Shown here piece by piece: positions 33,811-40,968 of a stretch of DNA of 64,000 nt. Position numbers and translations under genes: made by a program. Within the stretch, counting starts at the first letter, position 1; each line of letters opens with the position of its first letter. A model generated the notes under the pieces. It saw nothing but the letters and a program-made list of their open reading frames with translations, searched no databases and was not told where the DNA came from. Origin of the DNA: Hoeflea_A sp965228785 (lineage in GTDB: Bacteria > Pseudomonadota > Alphaproteobacteria > Rhizobiales > Rhizobiaceae); contig CBDDIF010000002.1 in assembly GCA_965228785.1 (NCBI GenBank), positions 1,612,001 through 1,676,000 of the forward strand, in the 5' to 3' direction.

Positions 33811-33824
33811 TGTAACCGGTTACA
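33811..33824. promoter_or_regulatory. LacI-type operator, perfect 14-bp palindrome
   Basis: TGTAACCGGTTACA is fully self-complementary and has the central CG expected of LacI/PurR-family sites. It lies 39 bases upstream of the DUF1989-GcvT start and 83 bases upstream of the divergent LacI gene. It is therefore placed to repress the betaine operon and the regulator itself. Confidence 0.75.
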
Positions 33825-33906
33825 TTTGTCAACAGCGGTTGGCGAATCCACCGTAGTGAAGGCCTGTGACTTGCCAACGAAGCCACTGTTCGGCTTACTT
33901 CTGACG

Positions 33907-34917
33907 ATGACGAATCCGCAGACAAAGAACCCCGGCGTGCGCGGGCTGGCCAAGGCGACAGGCCTTTCCGTGGCCACCATATCCCGCGTCCTCAACAATT
34001 CCGATCAGGTCAATGTCAAGACGCGCGAGCGGGTTCTCGCAGCCATGCGGGAGACCGGTTACGTCATGAATTCGGCGGCAAGAGCGCTGGCCACAAACCG
34101 CACGAAAACCATCGGCGCCGTGGTTCCGACGCTGGCCTATTCGATTTTCGCTCGGTTCCTCGATGCGGTAGAACGGGCACTGGCTGAGCATGGCTATGCC
34201 CTGGTCATTGCCAGCACTGACGGCGATCTCGGAGTTGAGGAAAAACGCACCAGGGAACTTCTCGACATGGGTGCGGAAGGCATCATTCTGTCCGGTGCAA
34301 TCCATGACAAGACTTTGCTTCAACTGCTTGAAAGCAGGAGTATTCCGGCCGTTTGCACCAGTGTCTGCAGGACCCGCAATGCGCTACCCGCGATCGGTTA
34401 TGACAACACGCTGATCGGCCAGATGGCCATCTCCTATCTCGCTGACTTGGGGCACCGGTCCGTTGGCGTCATCCATGGCCCCCTGGCCGACAATGATCGC
34501 ACGCGCCTTCGCGTCAGTGGCGTCACCCGCGAGGCGCGCAGGGCGGAGGTTCAAACCGACTTCCGGGAAACGGTGCTTGAGGTCGCGGGCGGTGTCGAAG
34601 CCGCCGCCGACCTCTTTGCGCAAGCCGAACCTCCAACGGCAATCCTTTGCCTATCGGACATTCTGGCACTGGGCACTCTGTTCGAGTCCGGTCGAGCCGG
34701 TCTTGCCGTCCCGGACGATGTTTCGATCATGGGATGCGACGACCTGGATTGGGCGGCCCATTGCCACCCACCGCTGACCACCGTGCGGCTTCCGACTGCA
34801 CGCATGGGCCAGATGGTTGCCGTCTCACTGGTCGAAAGACTCGACAGAGCAGCCAACATCGAAGACCGCGCTATCGAAGCAGCAATCGTCGAACGGTCAT
34901 CGACCCGGCAGATTTGA
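33907..34917 (+). CDS. LacI-family transcriptional regulator
   Basis: 336-residue LacI protein. The N-terminal HTH and hinge are GLAKATGLSVATISRVLNNS and MNSAARALATNRTKTIGAVV, and the core is a periplasmic-binding-protein-like effector domain (DMGAEGIILSGAIHD, MGCDDLDWAAHCHPPLTTVR). It is encoded divergently from the DUF1989-GcvT/betaine-importer operon with a perfect LacI palindrome between them. Most LacI proteins respond to sugars or nucleobases, so one controlling a quaternary-amine importer is somewhat unusual; the ligand may be the imported compound or a product. The start ATG at 33907 (MTNPQTKNPG) gives the HTH at residues about 10-35. Confidence 0.93.
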   Translation: MTNPQTKNPGVRGLAKATGLSVATISRVLNNSDQVNVKTRERVLAAMRETGYVMNSAARALATNRTKTIGAVVPTLAYSIFARFLDAVERALAEHGYALVIASTDGDLGVEEKRTRELLDMGAEGIILSGAIHDKTLLQLLESRSIPAVCTSVCRTRNALPAIGYDNTLIGQMAISYLADLGHRSVGVIHGPLADNDRTRLRVSGVTREARRAEVQTDFRETVLEVAGGVEAAADLFAQAEPPTAILCLSDILALGTLFESGRAGLAVPDDVSIMGCDDLDWAAHCHPPLTTVRLPTARMGQMVAVSLVERLDRAANIEDRAIEAAIVERSSTRQI

Positions 34918-34923
34918 CTGCGG

Positions 34924-35214
34924 TCAGGCCGCTCCCCTGACGACGATCAATTCCGCGTCGGCGTTGGCATTGCGGATGGCCTTGGCCGTCTGGTACTGAG
35001 GGCTTCGGTAGCAGGCAAGCGCGGTTTTGTAATCCTTGAACTCGACCACCACATTGCGCTCGCGTGCCTTTCCTTCCATCTCTTCGAACTCGCCGCCACG
35101 CACCAAAAACCTGGCGCCGTAAGCCTCGAAAGCCGGCGTTGCCGCTTTCAGGTAGTCCGGGTAGTTCTCCGCATTGTTTACCGATACGCGGACGATCCAG
35201 TATCCTTTTTCCAT
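34924..35214 (-). CDS. DUF1330-family protein
   Basis: 96-residue DUF1330 protein (GYWIVRVSVNNAENYPDYLK, GARFLVRGGEFEEMEGKARE, RNVVVEFKDYKTALACYRSP). This is the canonical form of the family, which folds as a small dimeric alpha/beta barrel; function unknown. It converges on the LacI gene with a 6-bp gap and is divergent from a LysR regulator, with a palindrome in the intervening 115 bp. That layout suggests LysR control of this gene. The other DUF1330 gene in the window (25886-26179) is clearly more diverged. Confidence 0.9.
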   Translation of the reverse strand: MEKGYWIVRVSVNNAENYPDYLKAATPAFEAYGARFLVRGGEFEEMEGKARERNVVVEFKDYKTALACYRSPQYQTAKAIRNANADAELIVVRGAA

Positions 35215-35274
35215 TGCTCTTCTCCGTTTCAGTTCAACCGCTCCCAGGCGGCTCGCGGCGGGTCATAGCGCTTG

Positions 35275-35298
35275 TTATTCATCAAGAAAAATGAATAA
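35275..35298. promoter_or_regulatory. A+T-rich inverted repeat, likely LysR binding site
   Basis: TTATTCAT-N8-ATGAATAA is an 8-bp perfect inverted repeat, 32 bases upstream of the chosen LysR start and 61 bases from the divergent DUF1330 gene. The T-N11-A core of LysR sites fits within it. An in-frame ATG for LysR (35291) falls inside the right arm, which argues against that start. Confidence 0.5.
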
Positions 35299-35329
35299 TA
35301 AAGAACTTTACAATCTCTTGGAGAGATGG

Positions 35330-36211
35330 ATGGAGTTGAGCGACCTACGGGTATTCACAGCCGTCGTCCGTGAGGGCGGTGTGACCAATGCGGCCCGACG
35401 CCTGCATCGGGTTCAATCCAATGTGACGACGCGCATCAAGCAGCTTGAGGACAAGCTCGGCGCGACGCTGTTCGTGCGCGCCGGGCGGCGCCTGCAACTG
35501 ACGCCTGCGGGTGAGACGCTGCTTGCCTATGCCGACCGCCTGCTCGATCTGGCAGAAGAAGCCCGCGGAGCGGTCCTGGATGACACGCCGTCCGGCCTCT
35601 TCCGCCTTGGCTCGATGGAGAGCACGGCTGCCGTAAGATTACCGGCACCGCTGGCCCGCTTTTCCGAGCGCCATCAAGACGTCACGCTGGAGCTGCGCAC
35701 CGGCAATCCCACAGCGCTGTCGGAAGCGCTGCTGGCCGGCGAGATCGACGCAGCGCTGGTCGCCGAGCCGGTCGCGGAAGAGCAGTTCGACTCTCTCGTT
35801 GCCTTCGAGGAGCAGCCGGTAATCGTGACGCTGGCAGACCGACCCTCCATCGACGCACCCGGTGGTGTACCGGAAACGATCATCGTCTTCGAGCACGGTT
35901 GCCCGCACCGCAAGCGGCTCGAGGCCTGGTACGAGGCACGAGGCCAGGTACCAGCCCGCGCCATAGAACTCGGGTCCTACCATGCCATGCTGGGCTGTGT
36001 GCTGGCCGGCATGGGCGCCGCACTGCTGCCGGAAAGTGTGCTGATGACCTTCCCGGAGAGCAAACGTCTAAGGATTCATCGGCTGCCGCAAGGCGAAGAC
36101 GCGATCAGGACATTGCTGATCTGGCGAAAGAATATGCCAAAGCCGAACATCAGGGCACTGGCCGCGATCCTCGACAAAAAGGAGCGGGTCCCCTCTCGGT
36201 TGGTAATCTGA
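35330..36211 (+). CDS. LysR-family transcriptional regulator
   Basis: 293-residue LysR protein: helix-turn-helix DLRVFTAVVREGGVTNAARR then QSNVTTRIKQLEDKLG, and a substrate-binding domain from about residue 88 (SGLFRLGSMESTAAVRLPAP). The form resembles the group that regulates divergent small oxidoreductases or transporters. I chose the ATG at 35330 (MELSDLRVF) because GGAGAG lies just upstream and the HTH then starts in the usual place; an ATG 13 codons upstream would lie in the palindrome. Its likely target is the divergent DUF1330 gene. Confidence 0.9.
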   Translation: MELSDLRVFTAVVREGGVTNAARRLHRVQSNVTTRIKQLEDKLGATLFVRAGRRLQLTPAGETLLAYADRLLDLAEEARGAVLDDTPSGLFRLGSMESTAAVRLPAPLARFSERHQDVTLELRTGNPTALSEALLAGEIDAALVAEPVAEEQFDSLVAFEEQPVIVTLADRPSIDAPGGVPETIIVFEHGCPHRKRLEAWYEARGQVPARAIELGSYHAMLGCVLAGMGAALLPESVLMTFPESKRLRIHRLPQGEDAIRTLLIWRKNMPKPNIRALAAILDKKERVPSRLVI

Positions 36212-36491
36212 AGATTCACGCCGCCACTCGCTAAGACCAAATCCAGCATTAACAGCGAGATAGGAGCCGGTCCGTAGACCAATCCGTCATTCCCAGAGAC
36301 GATTGCCTGATACTTCAGGAGATGTTCGAGTATTCGAAAGCCCAGAACGAGTGGGCACCACAGGATAGTCTCGTACAGTGCCGAATTCGAGTCTGCCGAG
36401 AAACCATGCTGGCTATTCGCCGATTGCGTGCTACAAGGACAGACGAGCACGCGATCTTGCGCGCCTGTCCCCATACCGATTGGACGTACTC

Positions 36492-36842
36492 ATGCAACTT
36501 CCCGAATGGACGAAACCTGCGCTTGTGGGCGCGGGAGCGGGCGCTATCGCCCTGGCTATTGTGGGGTTCAGCTGGGGTGGCTGGATGACCGCCAGCTCAG
36601 CGACTGAAATGTCCAGCAAGCAATCCGTGGCTGCCACGACCAAGGCACTTACGCCCTACTGTGTCCTGAAGTCACAGGGAGATCCGAAGTCGGTCGATTT
36701 GATGGCGGAAATCAACGAGGCCAGCAGCTACAAACGACGCGGGATTGTCGAAGAGGCCGGCTGGGCAACGCCTTTGGGTGCTGACAAACCGAATCGCGCT
36801 CTTGCGGAAGCCTGTCTGACCGCGTTGACCGAAGACTCCTGA
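36492..36842 (+). CDS. Small membrane-anchored hypothetical protein
   Basis: 116-residue protein with one N-terminal membrane segment after MQLPEWTKPALVGAG (about residues 8-28, ending in a GGWMTA turn). The rest is a soluble, probably periplasmic domain: LTPYCVLKSQGDPKSVDLMA, then YKRRGIVEEAGWATPLGADK. I recall similar 'PEWTKPALxGAxAGAIAL' proteins as widespread in Hyphomicrobiales without known role. The start at 36492 has only a weak upstream Shine-Dalgarno; a longer reading from 36378 would add an implausible tail. The 280 bp before it show no other supportable gene. Confidence 0.65.
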   Translation: MQLPEWTKPALVGAGAGAIALAIVGFSWGGWMTASSATEMSSKQSVAATTKALTPYCVLKSQGDPKSVDLMAEINEASSYKRRGIVEEAGWATPLGADKPNRALAEACLTALTEDS

Positions 36843-37168
36843 CGGATTGCCAATTCGCACAAGTCCGTGCGGACTTGTGGAACTGAACACACCGCAAACC
36901 CACTGACCGCTCGGCGAGCTTGAGAATGTAAAGTTCTTGAGGCAACGGTGCTGTGCGTAAGGTTCCATAGATAAAAACCAGAGGCGTGGCGCTCCGCGGC
37001 TTCTCGGAATGAGCGGCTTCATGCTCATTCATCAAACCGGCGAACAAAGGGCCAGTGGCAACACTCCAAGTTTGGCCTGTTTTTAGGTTCGCCATCGCGA
37101 CCAAAATCGAAAATTGTTGAGCTGGCGCGATACAGATGCTGGCGCCAAGCTCCGTTTTAAGGATCGAA
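36843..37168. other. Intergenic region before the DUF1611 gene
   Basis: 326 bp with lower G+C than its neighbours. The minus strand has a frame open across part of it (36712-37452), but it overlaps both flanking plus-strand genes, has no good start and matches no family, so I do not call it. The region presumably holds the promoter of the DUF1611-racemase pair. AAGGA lies five bases before the chosen ATG at 37169. Confidence 0.4.
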
Positions 37169-38368
37169 ATGTCTTCAATTACACATCTCGAACTGCCGCG
37201 TTCGTCAAACCTTAAAAATCGCCCGCCAGTCTTCGAGGGCACCAAACCGCAAGTAGGCCTGCCAAAGAGCCGCAAGCAGCAAAAGGCCAATACGGCAATC
37301 GTATATTGCGAAGGCAATTTCGGCGCGATTGACGGTAAAACGGCCAACGGGCTCGTCCGGCACTCGGAGAGGTATAGGATACTATCCGTCATCGACAGCG
37401 AAAAAGCCGGGCTCGATGCCGGCGAGGTTCTCGGGGATGCGCCGAACGCCATACCAGTCTGCCGCGACCTGGAGGATGCGCTGGAGCACGCCGCACACCT
37501 ACCCGACTATTTCATCTTTGGAATGGCGCCATCGAGTGGCATGTTGTCGACCCGTGAGCGCGGTCTCGTGATAGAGGCGATGACCCTTGGCATGAATATC
37601 GTCAATGGGCTGCATGAGTTTCTCACCGACGATCCTGTTTTTGCAGCGGCATGCGTTGCCAACAAGGTAAGTATCCTGGATATCCGCAAACCGCGTGCCA
37701 AGAAAGATCTGCGTTTGTTCAGTGGTCGGATATCCGATGTTGCCTGTCCGCGTATTGCGGTACTCGGCACGGATTGCGCTATCGGCAAGCGCACTACGGC
37801 GACAATTATGACACGCGTTTTGAATGATCGTGGCGTCAGGGCGGTCATGGTGGGCACAGGTCAGACCGGATTGATCCAGGGCGCGCGCCATGGTGTAGCC
37901 ATGGATGCTGTCCCGTCGCAGTTTTGCACCGGTGAACTGGAAGCGACAATCATCGAGGCATACGATGCTGAAAGCCCCGATATCATTTTTGTCGAGGGAC
38001 AAGGCGCGCTCAGCCACCCGGCCTTTTCAACATCGTCTTTTATTCTGCGCGGCAGTTGTCCCGATGGCGTGGTGCTCCAGCATGCACCTGGCCGCATCAA
38101 TCGCTGCGATTTCGAGAAAATGCCGATGCCGGATCCGGCAAGCGAAATCAATCTGATCGAAACATTCGCCGATACGAAGGTCATCGGTCTTACGATCAAT
38201 CACGAGAACATGACAGACGCCGAAATCGGTTCCGCGATCGTGAAGTACGAAAGCGAACTGGGCATCCCGGTCACCGATGCACTGACAAGGTCTACCGATC
38301 ACTTGATCGAGATGGTTCTTGCGGCGTTTCCCCAACTCAGGATGAAGCTGACTGCAGAGGTCAATTGA
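37169..38368 (+). CDS. DUF1611 protein (DgcN-like, possible D-amino acid N-acetyltransferase)
   Basis: 399-residue DUF1611 protein. The N-terminal half has a Rossmann-like region (AIVYCEGNFGAIDGKTANGL, DYFIFGMAPSSG). The C-terminal half has a P-loop-like motif VLGTDCAIGKRTTATIM near residues 198-212 and EGQGALSHPAFSTSSF. DgcN of marine bacteria, a D-glutamate N-acetyltransferase working with the racemase DgcA, is to my knowledge related to this family. Here the partner is a PLP-type racemase whose start overlaps this stop by four bases (TTGA), so the two are translated together and likely act on the same D-amino acid. The start at 37169 follows AAGGATCGAA. The exact reaction is unproven. Confidence 0.75.
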   Translation: MSSITHLELPRSSNLKNRPPVFEGTKPQVGLPKSRKQQKANTAIVYCEGNFGAIDGKTANGLVRHSERYRILSVIDSEKAGLDAGEVLGDAPNAIPVCRDLEDALEHAAHLPDYFIFGMAPSSGMLSTRERGLVIEAMTLGMNIVNGLHEFLTDDPVFAAACVANKVSILDIRKPRAKKDLRLFSGRISDVACPRIAVLGTDCAIGKRTTATIMTRVLNDRGVRAVMVGTGQTGLIQGARHGVAMDAVPSQFCTGELEATIIEAYDAESPDIIFVEGQGALSHPAFSTSSFILRGSCPDGVVLQHAPGRINRCDFEKMPMPDPASEINLIETFADTKVIGLTINHENMTDAEIGSAIVKYESELGIPVTDALTRSTDHLIEMVLAAFPQLRMKLTAEVN

Positions 38369-39486
38369 CCGCACCGCGCCTTGAGATCGATCTCGTAAAA
38401 ATCCGGCACAATGCCCGCACGCTTGTCAATCTGCTCGCCAGTCGCGGCATCTCCGTTTGGGGCGTGACCAAAGCCACCCTGGGCCTGCCGCAGATTGCCA
38501 GAGCATTGATGGCCGCCGGAGTGAGTGGGCTTGCAGACTCACGCATCGAGAACATACAAACAATGCGCCTTGCCTCGGTTGGGGCGAATATGGCACTTGT
38601 CCGCTCGCCGATGATCAGCCAGGCAGCTCAGGTTGTCGGGGATGCGGATACAAGCCTCAACACTGAAATAGACGTCATCTCGGAGCTTTCCAAGGCCGCA
38701 CGCGCATTGGGACGCACTCATGGCGTCCTGTTGATGGTGGAGCTCGGAGACCTGCGCGAGGGTATAATGCCGGTCGATCTCGCCAAGGTCGTGAGCCAAG
38801 TGCTTCGCTTCCCGAACATTGCCCTCAGGGGAATTGGTGCCAACCTGGCTTGCCGTTGCGGCGTTGTGCCGGACGCAGAAAACATGGGTGAATTATCAGC
38901 TCTTGCTGATGCAATTGACGCGACCTTCGGCCCGATCCTCCCCATCGTCTCCGGTGGTAATTCTGGCAATCTCAACTGGGCTCTGGGGGGTGCCGATACG
39001 GGTCGAATCAACAATCTTCGCTTGGGCGAAGCCATACTGCTCGGCTGCGAGCCGCTCCATCGCCAACCAATCGAAGGTCTCCATACCGATGCCATCACGC
39101 TCGTAGCGGAAGTGATTGAATCGAAAAACAAGCCGTTGATACCATGGGGTGAGATTGCAGAATCGGCCTTTGGAGCCGTTGCTCCATCCGCAGAAGCCGG
39201 AAGCTTCTCCCAAGCCATATTTGCCTTGGGACAAATGGACACCGACCCAGAGGGACTCACACCCCCTTTCGGCTTGAAAATACTCGGGTCCAGCAGCGAT
39301 CATCTTGTAACGGATACAGGCAAGAAACGACTGCCGGTTGGTGCCGAAATCACATTCCGGCTAAACTACAGTGCCCTGATACGCGCGATGGGCTCACCCT
39401 TCATTGCCAAACGATTCCGACAAGGTGGAAGTGAGCCGGAGTTTTCGACTCATATGTTACTGGAACCTGTCGAGCAATCGCATTAG
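38365..39486 (+). CDS. Alanine/ornithine racemase-family PLP enzyme
   Basis: 373-residue fold-type III PLP enzyme (Ala_racemase_N). The PLP lysine is K36 in VWGVTKATLGLP, and other family marks are SGGNSGNLNWALGGAD and INNLRLGEAILLGC near the C-terminal half. It resembles the ornithine/other amino acid racemase branch rather than the biosynthetic alanine racemase, which is confirmed by the absence of the usual C-terminal beta-domain Tyr region. The start is a TTG overlapping the TGA of the DUF1611 gene; an upstream in-frame reading runs inside that gene. The pair suggests modification and racemisation of one D-amino acid in the cytoplasm. Confidence 0.82.
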   Translation: MTAPRLEIDLVKIRHNARTLVNLLASRGISVWGVTKATLGLPQIARALMAAGVSGLADSRIENIQTMRLASVGANMALVRSPMISQAAQVVGDADTSLNTEIDVISELSKAARALGRTHGVLLMVELGDLREGIMPVDLAKVVSQVLRFPNIALRGIGANLACRCGVVPDAENMGELSALADAIDATFGPILPIVSGGNSGNLNWALGGADTGRINNLRLGEAILLGCEPLHRQPIEGLHTDAITLVAEVIESKNKPLIPWGEIAESAFGAVAPSAEAGSFSQAIFALGQMDTDPEGLTPPFGLKILGSSSDHLVTDTGKKRLPVGAEITFRLNYSALIRAMGSPFIAKRFRQGGSEPEFSTHMLLEPVEQSH

Positions 39487-39555
39487 TCACAGCCAAACCT
39501 GTCCCCAATGGAACGCCCTTTTGGCTCAGTGCCTCCTGGGGCATGTGAGATCGCG

Positions 39556-40827
39556 TCAAACCTCTCTCGCATCTTCTCCGGCTTCCTTGTGCATGATCAG
39601 CCGCACGCCGCGCTGCCAGGTGATGTAGAGCCACAGCCAGTGCAGCATGACGAAAAGCCGATTGCGGAAACCGATGAGAAAGTAAACGTGGGCAACGCCC
39701 CAGAGCAGCCAACCGAAAAACCCCTTGACCTTAAATCCGAATATGTCGGCAACGGCACGGTTGCGGCCGATCGTTGCCAGGGCTCCCGCATCAAAGTAGC
39801 GGAACTTGTCCGACGTCTGGCGACCGCGTGCCAGCGCTGACAGACGGCGCCCTACAAACACACCCATCTGCTTGGCGACCGGTGCTATTCCCGGCAAAGC
39901 CTTTCCGTCGACCTCAAGACGGGCCGTGTCTCCTATGACATAGACATTATCGAAGCCTGTTGGGCGCAGCGTTTCGTCGACCGTCACATGGCCGCCACCA
40001 TCGAGAGGCAGCCCCAGCCATTCGCCGGCCGGAGACGCCTGAACCCCGGCCGCCCAAATCACGGTTTCTGCCGCGATATCCCCCTGATCCGTGGCGACCT
40101 TACCCGCTCCGACATCCGTTACCATTGTCCCTGTTCGGACGTCGACGCCAAGGTCTTCCAGATCGCGCGCCGCGCGGGCCGACAAATCTTCCGCAAAAGC
40201 CGGCAAGACGCGCGGACCGCCTTCAAGAAGGATGATGCGGTTGCGACGCTCATCGATGTTGCGGAAATCGCGCATCACCGAATGGGACAATTCCGCGATG
40301 GCGCCGGCCAGCTCGACGCCGGTCGGGCCAGCTCCGACGACCACGAAAGTCTGGAAGCGTGCCGCCGCCTCGGAGTCGCGATCGACCACGATTTCGGCCT
40401 GTTCGAAGGCCATGAGGATCTTTTCACGCAATCGGAATGCGTCGTTCAGGGTCTTCAGACCGGGTGCGTAAGTGGCCCAGTGATCCTTGCCGAAATAGCT
40501 GTGCCTCGCTCCGGTCGCGAGGATAAGCGCGTCATAGTGCACACAGAGCCCACTGCTCGTTTTGACCGATTGCCCAGACGCATCCACGCCGATGACCCGA
40601 TCCAACAACACCTCGGCGTTGCGCTGACCACGCAATATGTGGCGGATCGGCACGGCTATTTCGGCCGGTGTCAGCGCCGCGGTCGCGACCTGGTAAAGAA
40701 GTGGCTGGAAAAGGTGATGGTTCTGTTGGTCAATAACCGTCACGTTAACGGGCGCTTTTGCCAGCTCTCGGGCAGCAGACAACCCGCCAAAACCGGCTCC
40801 GACGATGACAACGTCCTTGATGGACAT
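39556..40827 (-). CDS. Type II NADH dehydrogenase (NAD(P)/FAD-dependent oxidoreductase)
   Basis: 423-residue flavoprotein of the NDH-2 family. The FAD site is VVIVGAGFGGLSAARELA (residues 7-24) and the second dinucleotide site is FVVVGAGPTGVELAGAIAEL. The C-terminal FAD motif NVYVIGDTA and the quinone-site-like AVAKQMG-type stretch (PVAKQMGVFVGRR) follow. A hydrophobic C-terminus (FFGWLLWGVAHVYFLIGFRN) anchors it to the inner membrane. It oxidises NADH and passes electrons to quinone without pumping protons. The start at 40827 (MSIKDVVIVG) is chosen with GGAAG upstream; earlier ATGs would add unneeded residues. It appears monocistronic. Confidence 0.88.
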   Translation of the reverse strand: MSIKDVVIVGAGFGGLSAARELAKAPVNVTVIDQQNHHLFQPLLYQVATAALTPAEIAVPIRHILRGQRNAEVLLDRVIGVDASGQSVKTSSGLCVHYDALILATGARHSYFGKDHWATYAPGLKTLNDAFRLREKILMAFEQAEIVVDRDSEAAARFQTFVVVGAGPTGVELAGAIAELSHSVMRDFRNIDERRNRIILLEGGPRVLPAFAEDLSARAARDLEDLGVDVRTGTMVTDVGAGKVATDQGDIAAETVIWAAGVQASPAGEWLGLPLDGGGHVTVDETLRPTGFDNVYVIGDTARLEVDGKALPGIAPVAKQMGVFVGRRLSALARGRQTSDKFRYFDAGALATIGRNRAVADIFGFKVKGFFGWLLWGVAHVYFLIGFRNRLFVMLHWLWLYITWQRGVRLIMHKEAGEDAREV

Positions 40828-40968
40828 TCGATCGGCTTCCAATGTGAAAGACATGCAGACCGGGACGGCCTGTACTTGTTTAGGTATGTATTGCGTTGCG
40901 ACGGTCAAGGCCCTTACTTGACCACTTTCCTCAAGCGATATGCTTATCGCCCGCGTCGATCATCCTCC

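Noticed and set aside
35291..35332. ATG at 35291 as start of the LysR gene
   Set aside because: It lies inside the right arm of the inverted repeat, and the ATG at 35330 has a better ribosome-binding site and gives a normal LysR N-terminus.
36712..37452. Minus-strand frame of 246 codons before the DUF1611 gene
   Set aside because: It overlaps two better plus-strand genes, has no ribosome-binding site and no family match, although part of it looks less random than a typical shadow.
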